From Reyranella sp. (lineage in GTDB: Bacteria > Pseudomonadota > Alphaproteobacteria > Reyranellales > Reyranellaceae): DNA of 11,182 nucleotides. Position numbers and translations under genes: made by a program. The stretch is from the NCBI GenBank assembly GCA_004296815.1, contig SCVT01000141.1, forward strand, positions 1 through 11,182. The letters are read 5' to 3'. The notes beneath the pieces were generated by a model that was given only the letters and a program-made list of their open reading frames with translations, ran no database searches and was not told where the DNA came from. Positions within the stretch are counted from its first letter, which is position 1, and each line of letters starts with the position of its first letter. Below, one piece after another: positions 1-5,924 of the stretch.

Positions 1-17
1 CGTCAGGAGGAAAGATC

Positions 18-995
18 ATGAAATTCACGCGCCGCGCGGTCGCCGGTTCGCTTGTGGCTGCGGCCGCCAGCACCGCCTTGCCCGCATTCGGTCAGGCCTT
101 TCCGAACAAGTCGGTGAAGATCGTCGTTGGCTTCGCTCCGGGCGGAGGCACCGACTTCGTGACGCGTGTCCTGGCCGATGCGCTGAAGGACCGCTGGGGC
201 CAGACCGTGATGGTCGAGAACCGCACCGGCGCCAGCGGCATGCTGGCCGCCGAGCAGGTCGTGAGGGCAGCACCCGATGGCTACACGCTGCTAGTCTCGC
301 CGCAGACGTCGATCGCCGTCGCACCGCAGATCTTCGCCAAGTCGCCGTACGATCCGCTGAAGGATCTGACTCCGATCACCATCCTCACCTCGACGCCGAT
401 GCTGCTCGTGGCGCATCCGACGTTCCCGGCCGCCAACTTCGCCGAGTTCCTGGCCTACGTTCGCGCCAACCCGGAAAAGGTCTCCTTTGCCTCCGGCGGC
501 ATCGGCTCGTCGCCGCACATGACGTCGGAGCTGCTCAACATGCAGCTCAATCTCAAGACCGTTCACGTTCCCTACCGTGGCGAGCAGCCGGCGATCGCCG
601 ACGTTATGGGCAACCAGGTGGGCGTCCTCTTTGCCAACATCCCGGCCGTCATGCCGCAGGTCCAGGCCGGCAAGCTCAAGGCGCTGGTCACCACCGGCGA
701 GACCCGATCGCCGCTCGCGCCCGACGTTCCGACGATCAAGGAGTCCGGCGCCGGTGACATCGTGACCGCGACCTGGAACGGTCTCTACGGTCCCGCCGGC
801 ATGGCACCGGAGCTCGTGCAGAAGATCTACACCGATGCCACCCAGGTGCTGAACCAGCCTGCAGTGCGCGATCGTCTGGTGGCTGCGGGCAGCGACATGG
901 TGCTGAACACGCCGCAGCAGTTCCAGACCTACCTGCGCGCCGAGGTCACGCGCTGGGGTCAGGTCGTCAAGGCAGCCAACATCCGCGCCGAGTGA
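18..995 (+). CDS. Bug-family (TctC-like) periplasmic solute-binding protein of a tripartite tricarboxylate transporter
   Basis: This 325-residue protein has the normal length and layout of the Bug/TctC family, which binds carboxylates or related small metabolites in the periplasm and delivers them to TctA/TctB membrane subunits. Residues 1 to about 27 form a signal peptide. Its start, with Arg5-Arg6 followed by a hydrophobic stretch, resembles a twin-arginine signal, and cleavage is likely just before FPNKSVKIVVGFAPGG. That PNK-(V/I)-(R/K)-I-V-V-(G/P)-(F/Y)-PGGG(T/S)D opening and the later APDGYTLL segment are family hallmarks. AGGAGG at 5-10 lies seven bases before the ATG. No TctA/TctB gene is visible, so this may be one of the many orphan Bug proteins or the partners may lie upstream. 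The ligand cannot be read from sequence. The uronate-dehydrogenase-like neighbour makes a sugar acid a reasonable guess. The stop codon overlaps the start of the next gene. Confidence 0.93.
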   Translation: MKFTRRAVAGSLVAAAASTALPAFGQAFPNKSVKIVVGFAPGGGTDFVTRVLADALKDRWGQTVMVENRTGASGMLAAEQVVRAAPDGYTLLVSPQTSIAVAPQIFAKSPYDPLKDLTPITILTSTPMLLVAHPTFPAANFAEFLAYVRANPEKVSFASGGIGSSPHMTSELLNMQLNLKTVHVPYRGEQPAIADVMGNQVGVLFANIPAVMPQVQAGKLKALVTTGETRSPLAPDVPTIKESGAGDIVTATWNGLYGPAGMAPELVQKIYTDATQVLNQPAVRDRLVAAGSDMVLNTPQQFQTYLRAEVTRWGQVVKAANIRAE

Positions 996-1810
996 TGGCG
1001 GGCGCGAAGCTCGACTACGACAGGATATTGGTGACCGGCGCCGCCGGTTACCTGGGCAAGCTCGTGCGCGGCAGCCTGCGTGGCCGCGTGCCCCATGTCC
1101 GGCTGACCGACATCGCACCGATGGCGCCCGCCGTCGGCGGTGAGGAACTCTATCCGTGCGATCTCGCGGATGCGGCCGGCATCACCCGCGCGCTCGAGGG
1201 CGTCGACGCCGTGGTCCATCTCGGCGCCAGCCTGAACGTCGACAACTGGCAGCAGACGCTCTCCATCAACATCGCCGGCACCTACAACGTGTTCGACGCC
1301 GCGCGGCGCGCGGGCGCGCGGCGGGTGGTCTATGCCAGCTCGCATCATGCCGTGGGCATGTATCCCACGTCGCAGCAGATCGGCATCGACGTGCCGATGC
1401 GCCCCGACAGTCTTTATGGTTTGAGCAAGTGCTTCGGCGAAGATCTCGCACGCTATTGCTGGGACAAGTTCGGCCTCGAAGCGGTGTGCCTACGCATCGG
1501 CTCAGCCAAGCCGGCGGCGGTCGAGCGACGCGAATACGCGACCTGGCTGAGCGAACCCGACTTCGAGCGCCTGCTGCTGGCATCGCTGTCGGCGCCCTCG
1601 GTCGGCTTCAGCGTGGTCTACGGCATGTCGGACAATGGCGAGGTCTGGTGGGACAATGCTGGCGCCGCGCATCTGGGCTTCCAGCCCTTCGACAAGGCAG
1701 TGCCGCCGGCGGGCGGTATTCCCGCGGCGCCGGACTATCCTCTGCAGGGCGGCAAGCGCGCGGCGCACGGAATGCTGGAAGGCGACGCGCGCCTTGGTGC
1801 CAAGCGATGA
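995..1810 (+). CDS. udh: NAD-dependent uronate dehydrogenase-like SDR/epimerase-family protein
   Basis: The 271-residue product is an extended short-chain dehydrogenase with a Rossmann motif GAAGYLG (15-21), Asp39 ending beta strand 2 (which favours NAD over NADP), and the catalytic triad Ser116, Tyr141 and Lys145 (YGLSK). From memory it resembles Agrobacterium uronate dehydrogenase along its length: VHLGAS, ASSHHAVGMYP, PDSLYGLSKCFGE, RIGSA, the TWLSEPDF region and the WWDN segment. That enzyme oxidises galacturonate or glucuronate to the aldarolactone in the cytoplasm. An Asn in the reference active site appears to be His117 here, so the substrate may differ. Start choice: the ATG at 995 shares its A with the TGA of the binding-protein gene. 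An in-frame GTG at 992 directly precedes it and would add one residue. No good ribosome binding site is seen, so translation is probably coupled. The gene ends in an ATGA overlap with the regulator gene. A generic NAD-dependent epimerase is the alternative. Confidence 0.8.
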   Translation: MAGAKLDYDRILVTGAAGYLGKLVRGSLRGRVPHVRLTDIAPMAPAVGGEELYPCDLADAAGITRALEGVDAVVHLGASLNVDNWQQTLSINIAGTYNVFDAARRAGARRVVYASSHHAVGMYPTSQQIGIDVPMRPDSLYGLSKCFGEDLARYCWDKFGLEAVCLRIGSAKPAAVERREYATWLSEPDFERLLLASLSAPSVGFSVVYGMSDNGEVWWDNAGAAHLGFQPFDKAVPPAGGIPAAPDYPLQGGKRAAHGMLEGDARLGAKR

Positions 1811-2520
1811 ACGCCCGGCCCTCCGCGCGCAACGACGAGGATACGGCACTCGAGCTGCTGCGCTCGACATCGCTCGCGACGGTGATCCAGGAAAAGATCG
1901 AGCGCATGATCCTCGAGGGCGAGCTTGTCGCGGGACAGCACCTGAACGAACTCGCGCTCGCGCAATCGCTTGGCGTCAGCCGCAGCCCGGTGCGCGAGGC
2001 CTGCCGCAAGCTCGAGCAAGCAGGCCTGGTCGAGATCATCAACAATCGCGGCATGTTCGTGCGCCGCGTCGACCTTCAGCAGGCGCTCGACATCTACGCG
2101 ATCCGCGGCGCACTGGCCGAACTGTCCGGGCAGCTGATCGCCCGACACGCGACCCCGGCGGACATTGCCGTTCTGCGCCAGCAGGTGGCGCAGATGGAGG
2201 CCACCGCGGAATCGGGCGATGCAACGACGTACTACCGGCAGAACCTGGCGTTCCACCAGCAGCTCGTCGAGTACACCCGCAGTGCCCGCCTGCTCGAGCT
2301 GTTCCTCGGCACCGACAAGGAGCTTCACCTCTACCGCCAGCGCAGCCTGGTCCAGCCGTCAGGTATGAACGTGTCCAACCAGGAGCATCGCGCCATCGTC
2401 GAGGCCATCGCGTCGGGCGACGAGGCCAAGGCCGGGGAGGCCTTCAAGCGCCACGTGCTCAACGGCCGCCAGCGTGCGGTCAACGCGGTCGGGCGCGACG
2501 ACCCTCCGCGCCCGGCTTGA
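1807..2520 (+). CDS. GntR-family transcriptional regulator with FCD ligand-binding domain
   Basis: This 237-residue protein has an N-terminal winged helix-turn-helix at about 22-88, including LNELALAQSLGVSRSPVREA and the wing NNRGMFVRRV, typical of the FadR subfamily of GntR. Residues about 92-225 form an all-helical FCD domain. Its usual metal-binding pattern is visible as His150 (in NLAFHQQL), His194 (NQEHRAI) and His216 (FKRHV). Asn146 stands where an Asp is common in the D-x3-H motif. Such regulators usually repress catabolic genes and release DNA on binding a carboxylate or sugar acid. The ATG at 1807 overlaps the upstream TGA as ATGA, so the gene is coupled to the dehydrogenase gene. 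The open frame extends far upstream of this, but that part overlaps the dehydrogenase and is not coding. Likely role: autoregulation of the transport and dehydrogenase unit. I could not identify an operator. Confidence 0.92.
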   Translation: MNARPSARNDEDTALELLRSTSLATVIQEKIERMILEGELVAGQHLNELALAQSLGVSRSPVREACRKLEQAGLVEIINNRGMFVRRVDLQQALDIYAIRGALAELSGQLIARHATPADIAVLRQQVAQMEATAESGDATTYYRQNLAFHQQLVEYTRSARLLELFLGTDKELHLYRQRSLVQPSGMNVSNQEHRAIVEAIASGDEAKAGEAFKRHVLNGRQRAVNAVGRDDPPRPA

Positions 2521-2545
2521 GCCGGCGGGCCGGGGTCCCTAGACT
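2517..2545 (+). promoter_or_regulatory. Putative sigma-70-type promoter giving a leaderless transcript
   Basis: TTGAGC at 2517-2522 and TAGACT at 2540-2545 each match four of six consensus bases and are separated by exactly 17 bases. A start site six to seven bases after the -10 box falls at about 2552, the A of the next gene's ATG. There is no ribosome binding site before that ATG, which fits leaderless translation. The -35 overlaps the stop codon of the regulator gene and the loop of a small hairpin (stems 2512-2516 and 2521-2525). Both boxes are imperfect, so this is a prediction. Confidence 0.45.
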
Positions 2546-2551
2546 TCGACC

Positions 2552-2875
2552 ATGGCTAGGAGATTGCACTCGACGCGACGCTGGCGGTCGCTGGTGCCGG
2601 CGACCGCGATGATCGCGCTCACGCTGGCGCTCGCCGTTCCCATCGCGCACACGGCCCTGGGCCGGGTCGGCGGATATGACGTGGCGAAGGCAGTCTGGAA
2701 CGCCATCTGCCAGCCCAGCGAGGCCAAGTCGGTGGGCGTGGTGGCCGAGGCGCGCGCCATCTACCGGCCCGTTGTTCGTGCGTCGCTGGGCCCGCAGTCG
2801 CTGGGCCCGGTGGTTGCGGCGCCGATGGCCGCGTTTCCGGTTTCCACGGCGCCCGCGCCGCTGATCTCGCGCTGA
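2552..2875 (+). CDS. Small hypothetical exported or single-pass membrane protein
   Basis: I do not recognise this 107-residue protein. The N-terminus is very basic (RRLHSTRRWR, residues 3-12) and is followed by a hydrophobic segment at about 15-34 (LVPATAMIALTLALAVPIAH), so it is either a signal peptide or a membrane anchor. The rest is short and rich in Ala, Pro, Val and Ser, with a perfect five-residue repeat start (SLGPQ then SLGPV) and a Pro-rich end. Codons end mostly in G or C like the neighbours, and only one Cys is present (in AICQPSEAK). The ATG at 2552 has no upstream purine-rich ribosome binding site, but a promoter is placed so that transcription could start at the ATG. It lies on the same strand as the regulator gene, 31 bases downstream, and converges with the lipoprotein gene. 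It could be a spurious frame; the promoter fit and codon use argue for a real gene. Confidence 0.5.
   Translation: MARRLHSTRRWRSLVPATAMIALTLALAVPIAHTALGRVGGYDVAKAVWNAICQPSEAKSVGVVAEARAIYRPVVRASLGPQSLGPVVAAPMAAFPVSTAPAPLISR
2783..2809 (+). repeat. Twelve-base direct repeat inside the small hypothetical gene
   Basis: TCGCTGGGCCCG occurs at 2783-2794 and again at 2798-2809, separated by CAG. The 15-base period is in frame and encodes SLGPQ-SLGPV. It looks like a small local duplication. Confidence 0.8.
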
Positions 2876-2880
2876 GCCGC

Positions 2881-2900
2881 GGCGGCGGCCTGCCGTCGCC
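2881..2900. terminator. Hairpin between convergent genes, possible bidirectional transcription barrier
   Basis: GGCGGCGG (2881-2888) pairs with CCGTCGCC (2893-2900), giving an eight-pair stem with one G-U pair and a four-base loop CCTG. It fills most of the 32-base space between the convergent small hypothetical gene and the lipoprotein gene. Neither side has a run of T, so it is not a classic intrinsic terminator; its role is inferred from placement. Confidence 0.35.
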
Positions 2901-2914
2901 TAATAGCCTAATAG
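2899..2914. repeat. Eight-base tandem repeat across a stop codon
   Basis: CCTAATAG is present twice in tandem, at 2899-2906 and 2907-2914. The second copy contains the complement of the TAG stop of the minus-strand lipoprotein gene (2908-2910). The first copy partly overlaps the hairpin stem. Confidence 0.85.
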
Positions 2915-3351
2915 TATGTGTACGTGCCGACCTGTTGGCCCTGCCGCACGAGGCGGCGGCCCTCATCCCACGAGAGCCACAGCAGCTCGGCGTCGTCGTT
3001 GCCCTTCGGCCGGGCGAGCAGGAAGCGGGTCTCGCCCGCGACCACGGTGATGATCAGCTCGGTGCTCTCCTGCGTGCCGTAGGCCCTGAGGTCGTAGGGA
3101 TCGGGCGGCAGGTCGAGGCGCATCCAGGAAGAGCCGGGCAGGCTGCCCACGGGCGTGCGGCTGCGGGTGATGCCGATGGCCGGCGCATCGGCCGGCGCCA
3201 CGTCGCGGACGATGTAGACTGCCGCCATGCCGTCCTTGGCGACGGGGAAATTCGTGCCGTAGGCCTTGGTCTGCTCCGACTGGAGCCCTTGGCCCGGCTG
3301 GCAGGCACCGACCGACAGCGCCAGCAGAACGGCGCCCAGAAACTTCATCAT
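2908..3351 (-). CDS. DUF2846-like outer-envelope lipoprotein
   Basis: The 147-residue product starts with a short basic-hydrophobic signal and a lipobox ending at Cys17 (VGAC), so it should be lipid-modified and anchored in the envelope. The mature part has the pattern of small DUF2846-type domains: an AAVYIVRD beta strand near 43-50, a GSLPGSSWMRLDLPPDPYDLRAYG middle section, and LIITVVAGETRFLLARP, where an extracytoplasmic beta domain is usual. The C-terminus ends in aromatic residues (TYTYY). No enzymatic residues are evident and the family's function is unknown. Two ATGs are adjacent; the first (complement of 3349-3351) is chosen because a GGAGG lies seven bases upstream of it on the minus strand. 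The gene is 57 bases downstream of the MFS gene on the same strand and could share its transcript. The DUF assignment rests on pattern memory; the lipoprotein call is stronger. Confidence 0.82.
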   Translation of the reverse strand: MMKFLGAVLLALSVGACQPGQGLQSEQTKAYGTNFPVAKDGMAAVYIVRDVAPADAPAIGITRSRTPVGSLPGSSWMRLDLPPDPYDLRAYGTQESTELIITVVAGETRFLLARPKGNDDAELLWLSWDEGRRLVRQGQQVGTYTYY

Positions 3352-3408
3352 GCAACGACCTCCGCCGCCAAGGTCCGACGGACCGGCGTCAGGGTCAAGC
3401 GGACCCGA

Positions 3409-4611
3409 TCACGCAGCCCCGGCCGGCATCGCGCGCATCCGGCCGAGCGGTGACAGCACGATGACCAACGTCGAAAGGACGAAGGAGACGGCGATCAGGA
3501 ACAGGGCCGCCTGCAGGCCGGCCTGCGCCGCGACGAAGCCGCCGGCCAGTGCGCCCAGCGGGCGGACGCCGTAGATCGCGGTCTGGACGGTCGCGTTGAC
3601 CCGACCCATCAGCGGCGTCGGGGTCACGAGCTGGCGCACCGTGGTCTGGCAGATCAGCCACAGCATGGGACCGAAGCCCACCAGGAAGAAGCCGGCGGCC
3701 GACAGCAGGAAGCCGTTGCCCGTCGGCGCGGCGAGGAACAGCGCCGCGGCCACCACCGACACGGCGGGCCCGAAGATCAGCGTGACGAAGGGCGGCAGCT
3801 CGCGCGCGGCGATCGGCGCGACCAGGGCGCCCAGCACGAGGCCCGCGCCGTAAGCCGACTGGGCGAGGCCCATGCGCGCCGGATCGAGACCGAGCAGGCC
3901 GAGCGCCAGCGGCGCCCAGATCGCGAGCAGGGCGGTGAAGGCGAAGTTCCAGAAGATCGCACAGAGGCTGATGCCGCGCAGAAGCTCATGGCGGACGACG
4001 AAGGCCGTGCCGATGCGGATCGCTTCCGCTAGCGATGGCCGGGTGCCGCTCGCGGGTGCCGCGCCGCGCGGCAGGGCGAGCACGCAGCCCAGCGCCAGGG
4101 CGGCGCCGAGGGCAGCCAGGGCATAGCCCCAGGTCGGCGAGAGGTGCTGCGCCAGGAGACCGGCGGCGAACGGCGCCGCGAGGCTGACGAGGGCGCGGGC
4201 CAGCTCGAGCCGCGCGTTGGATTTCGGCAGGTCTTCGGAGCCGACCAGGCTCGGCAGCAGCGAGACCGAGGTAAGCACATAGACGACCGTGCCCGAGGCG
4301 CCCGCGATGGCGGCGAGGCCCAGCAGGAACACCAGTCCGGTCGCGGCCGCCGCGACCGCCACGATGGAGGCCAGCAGGCCGAGCGCCAGGGCGAGGATCA
4401 GCATGCGGCGGCGCGGGATACGGTCGATCCAGGCGCCGGCCGGCAGCGAGACCAGCAGCCAGGCGGCGCTTTGGGCCGCGACCAGCAGGCCGAGCACGTC
4501 GGGGCCGGCGCCCAGGACGAGGGTCGCGGTCAGCGGCAGGGTGGCGAGCGCCAGTTGGTCGGCGGCGTGGGTCCCGGCGGCGGCGCCGAGCAGGGCGGTG
4601 AAGGGCTTCAT
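3409..4611 (-). CDS. Major facilitator superfamily transporter (EntS/MFS_3-like exporter)
   Basis: This 400-residue protein is almost entirely hydrophobic helices, with room for 12 membrane segments in two halves, the usual MFS size. The signature loop between helices 2 and 3 is clear as GAWIDRIPRRR (59-69), matching the G-x3-D-R-x2-R-R motif A. A polar central linker follows LALPRG and contains TRPSLAEAIRIGTAFVVRHELLRG. This arrangement, with a helix-7-preceding RHELLRG segment, resembles the enterobactin-exporter/MFS_3 group of drug or siderophore efflux proteins. The substrate is unknown. The ATG is the complement of 4609-4611 and has no obvious ribosome binding site (ACGGCAATC precedes it), which is unusual for this window. 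It is divergent from the phaB-like gene, sharing 123 bases of intergenic DNA, and is followed by the lipoprotein gene. Confidence 0.9.
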   Translation of the reverse strand: MKPFTALLGAAAGTHAADQLALATLPLTATLVLGAGPDVLGLLVAAQSAAWLLVSLPAGAWIDRIPRRRMLILALALGLLASIVAVAAAATGLVFLLGLAAIAGASGTVVYVLTSVSLLPSLVGSEDLPKSNARLELARALVSLAAPFAAGLLAQHLSPTWGYALAALGAALALGCVLALPRGAAPASGTRPSLAEAIRIGTAFVVRHELLRGISLCAIFWNFAFTALLAIWAPLALGLLGLDPARMGLAQSAYGAGLVLGALVAPIAARELPPFVTLIFGPAVSVVAAALFLAAPTGNGFLLSAAGFFLVGFGPMLWLICQTTVRQLVTPTPLMGRVNATVQTAIYGVRPLGALAGGFVAAQAGLQAALFLIAVSFVLSTLVIVLSPLGRMRAMPAGAA

Positions 4612-4674
4612 GATTGCCGTTCTATGACCGGCCGTTCGGGCTCTCTATCCGGCGGCGGCGCGCAATTCTGACGC

Positions 4675-4705
4675 TTGCCCGTGGCGGGGGATAACCGGCT
4701 AGAGT
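4675..4705 (+). promoter_or_regulatory. Candidate promoter of the phaB-like gene
   Basis: TTGCCC at 4675-4680 and TAGAGT at 4700-4705 resemble -35 and -10 boxes, but the 19-base spacing is long. A start near 4712 would give a leader of about 23 bases containing the ribosome binding site. The rest of the divergent region (4612-4734) shows no clear operator or long inverted repeat, and I found no convincing minus-strand promoter for the MFS gene. Confidence 0.35.
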
Positions 4706-4723
4706 GGGCTCGTGTCTTAGCAA

Positions 4724-4730
4724 GGGAGGA
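4724..4730 (+). promoter_or_regulatory. Ribosome binding site that fixes the phaB-like start
   Basis: GGGAGGA lies four bases before the ATG at 4735. It selects this ATG over an in-frame upstream start at 4675, which would add 20 residues unlike any family member. Confidence 0.85.
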
Positions 4731-4734
4731 AACA

Positions 4735-5460
4735 ATGGCCGGACGGGTAGCAGTCGTGACGGGCGGAACGCGTGGCATCGGCGCCGCCATCTCCCGGATG
4801 CTGAAGGACAAGGGCTACAAGGTCGCCGCCACCTATGCCGGCAATGATGCTGCCGCGCAGGCGTTCAAGGCCGAGACCGGCATCGCCGTCTACAAGTTCG
4901 ACGTCGGCGACTTTGCAGCCTGCCAGTCGGTGATCGCGCAGATCGAAAAGGACGTCGGACCGGTCGACGTGTTGGTGAACAACGCCGGCATCACGCGTGA
5001 CTCCACGATGCGCCGCCTGACGCGCGACATGTGGGACGCCGTGATCGACACCAACCTCGGCTCCTGCTTCAACATGTCGAAGGCCGTGTGGGAAGGCATG
5101 AACACGCGCGGCTTCGGCCGCATCGTCAACATCGGCTCGATCAACGGCCAGGGCGGCCAGTACGGCCAGGTGAACTACGCTGCCGCCAAGTCGGGCATCC
5201 ACGGCTTCACCAAGGCGCTTGCGCAGGAGGGTGCTTCCAAGGGCATCACCGTGAACGCCATCGCGCCGGGCTATACCGAGACCGACATGGTCGCGGCAGT
5301 GCCGGCCAACGTGCTGGAGAAGATCGTCGCCAAGATCCCGGTGGGTCGTCTCGGCAAGGCCGAGGAGATCGGCCGCGGCGTGATGTTCCTGATCGCCGAC
5401 GATGCGGGCTTCATCACCGGCTCGACGCTGTCGATCAACGGCGGCCAGCACATGTATTGA
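4735..5460 (+). CDS. phaB: Acetoacetyl-CoA reductase (PhaB/PhbB-like SDR)
   Basis: The 241-residue protein is a classical short-chain dehydrogenase. It has TGGTRGIG (9-16) for cofactor binding, NNAG (82-85), Asn107, and the catalytic residues Ser135, Tyr148 and Lys152 (YAAAK). Length, the GITRDSTMRRLT segment, the NGQGGQYGQVNYAAAKSGIHGFTKALAQE stretch, GYTETDMV and the terminal SINGGQHMY match PhaB enzymes. These reduce acetoacetyl-CoA to (R)-3-hydroxybutyryl-CoA with NADPH for polyhydroxybutyrate synthesis in the cytoplasm. FabG, the fatty-acid-synthesis 3-oxoacyl-ACP reductase, is the close alternative, but FabG rarely ends in GGQHMY. The gene stands alone: no thiolase (phaA) or synthase (phaC) is adjacent, an own promoter is plausible upstream and a strong terminator follows 22 bases after the stop. 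Confidence 0.88.
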   Translation: MAGRVAVVTGGTRGIGAAISRMLKDKGYKVAATYAGNDAAAQAFKAETGIAVYKFDVGDFAACQSVIAQIEKDVGPVDVLVNNAGITRDSTMRRLTRDMWDAVIDTNLGSCFNMSKAVWEGMNTRGFGRIVNIGSINGQGGQYGQVNYAAAKSGIHGFTKALAQEGASKGITVNAIAPGYTETDMVAAVPANVLEKIVAKIPVGRLGKAEEIGRGVMFLIADDAGFITGSTLSINGGQHMY

Positions 5461-5482
5461 GCGCCCGGGGAGGGCTAGGATG

Positions 5483-5509
5483 GGGCCGGCGGCGACGCCG
5501 GCCCTTTTT
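5483..5509 (+). terminator. Intrinsic (Rho-independent) terminator after the phaB-like gene
   Basis: A perfect nine-pair GC-only stem, GGGCCGGCG (5483-5491) with CGCCGGCCC (5496-5504), encloses the loop GCGA and is followed at once by five T residues (5505-5509). It begins 22 bases after the phaB-like stop codon. It ends only four bases before the ribosome binding site of the next gene, so read-through or a downstream start would be needed to express that gene. Confidence 0.9.
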
Positions 5510-5523
5510 CGTTGGGAGACTCC

Positions 5524-5922
5524 ATGGCCAAGCTTACCGAGTACAAGGACATGAACCCGCGGGCGAAGGCCGTCGTCGACGGGATCGCGACGGCGCGCGG
5601 CATCGATCCGGCCGGGATCAACAATGTGTGGAAGGCGCTGGCGCGCCACCCCGACACGATGGAGCGCTTCGCGGCCGAGATGAAGGCGGTGATGGCGCCG
5701 GGCAAGCTCGATGCGCTCACCAAGGAGATGATCTATCTCGCCGTCAGCCTCGCCAACCGATGCGACTATTGCACCGCCTCGCACGGCACCATGGCGCGCC
5801 AGAAAGGCATGAGCGAGGAAATGTTCGGAGAGCTCATGGCCGTGGTGCTCGCCGCACAGAAGGGCAACCAGATCGCGACCGCCTACCGTGTGCCGGTCGA
5901 TGCGGCGTTCGAGGAGAAGTGA
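5524..5922 (+). CDS. AhpD-like / carboxymuconolactone decarboxylase family protein
   Basis: This 132-residue all-helical protein carries the AhpD-type redox signature: Glu68 followed by Cys80-x2-Cys83-x3-His87 (CDYCTASHG). In AhpD the cysteine pair and the His and Glu form a thiol relay that reduces peroxide-handling partners. Members of the wider CMD family with this motif are often called alkylhydroperoxidase-like, and most are uncharacterised. True 4-carboxymuconolactone decarboxylases lack this CxxC motif, so a redox role is more likely than aromatic degradation. The ATG at 5524 is preferred over a TTG at 5512 because GGGAG (5514-5518) lies five bases before it. It is the first gene of a six-gene co-directional run, with two bases between its stop and the next ATG. 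The substrate is unknown. Confidence 0.88.
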   Translation: MAKLTEYKDMNPRAKAVVDGIATARGIDPAGINNVWKALARHPDTMERFAAEMKAVMAPGKLDALTKEMIYLAVSLANRCDYCTASHGTMARQKGMSEEMFGELMAVVLAAQKGNQIATAYRVPVDAAFEEK

Positions 5923-5924
5923 CG

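Noticed and set aside
291..1118. Minus-strand open frame of 275 codons opposite the binding-protein gene
   Set aside because: Antisense shadow of a clear Bug-family gene, with no domain or start signal.
1156..1806. Upstream extension of the regulator open frame
   Set aside because: It lies inside the dehydrogenase gene and encodes Arg-rich nonsense; the ATGA junction at 1807 and the domain boundary mark the true start.
1635..2612. Plus-strand frame of 325 codons overlapping the regulator gene
   Set aside because: The overlapping frame has intact GntR helix-turn-helix and FCD motifs, whereas this one gives Arg/Pro/Ala-rich sequence without structure.
3372..3406. Two short GGTCC/GGACC and GGGTC/GACCC hairpins between the MFS and lipoprotein genes as a terminator
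   Set aside because: The stems are only five pairs each and no T tract follows on the minus strand; a TTGACC there lacks a matching -10 box, so neither a terminator nor a promoter is convincing.
4717..5784. Minus-strand open frame of 355 codons across the phaB-like gene, terminator and AhpD-like gene
   Set aside because: It spans two well-supported + strand genes and a perfect terminator, and its translation shows His/Arg/Asp-rich antisense composition.
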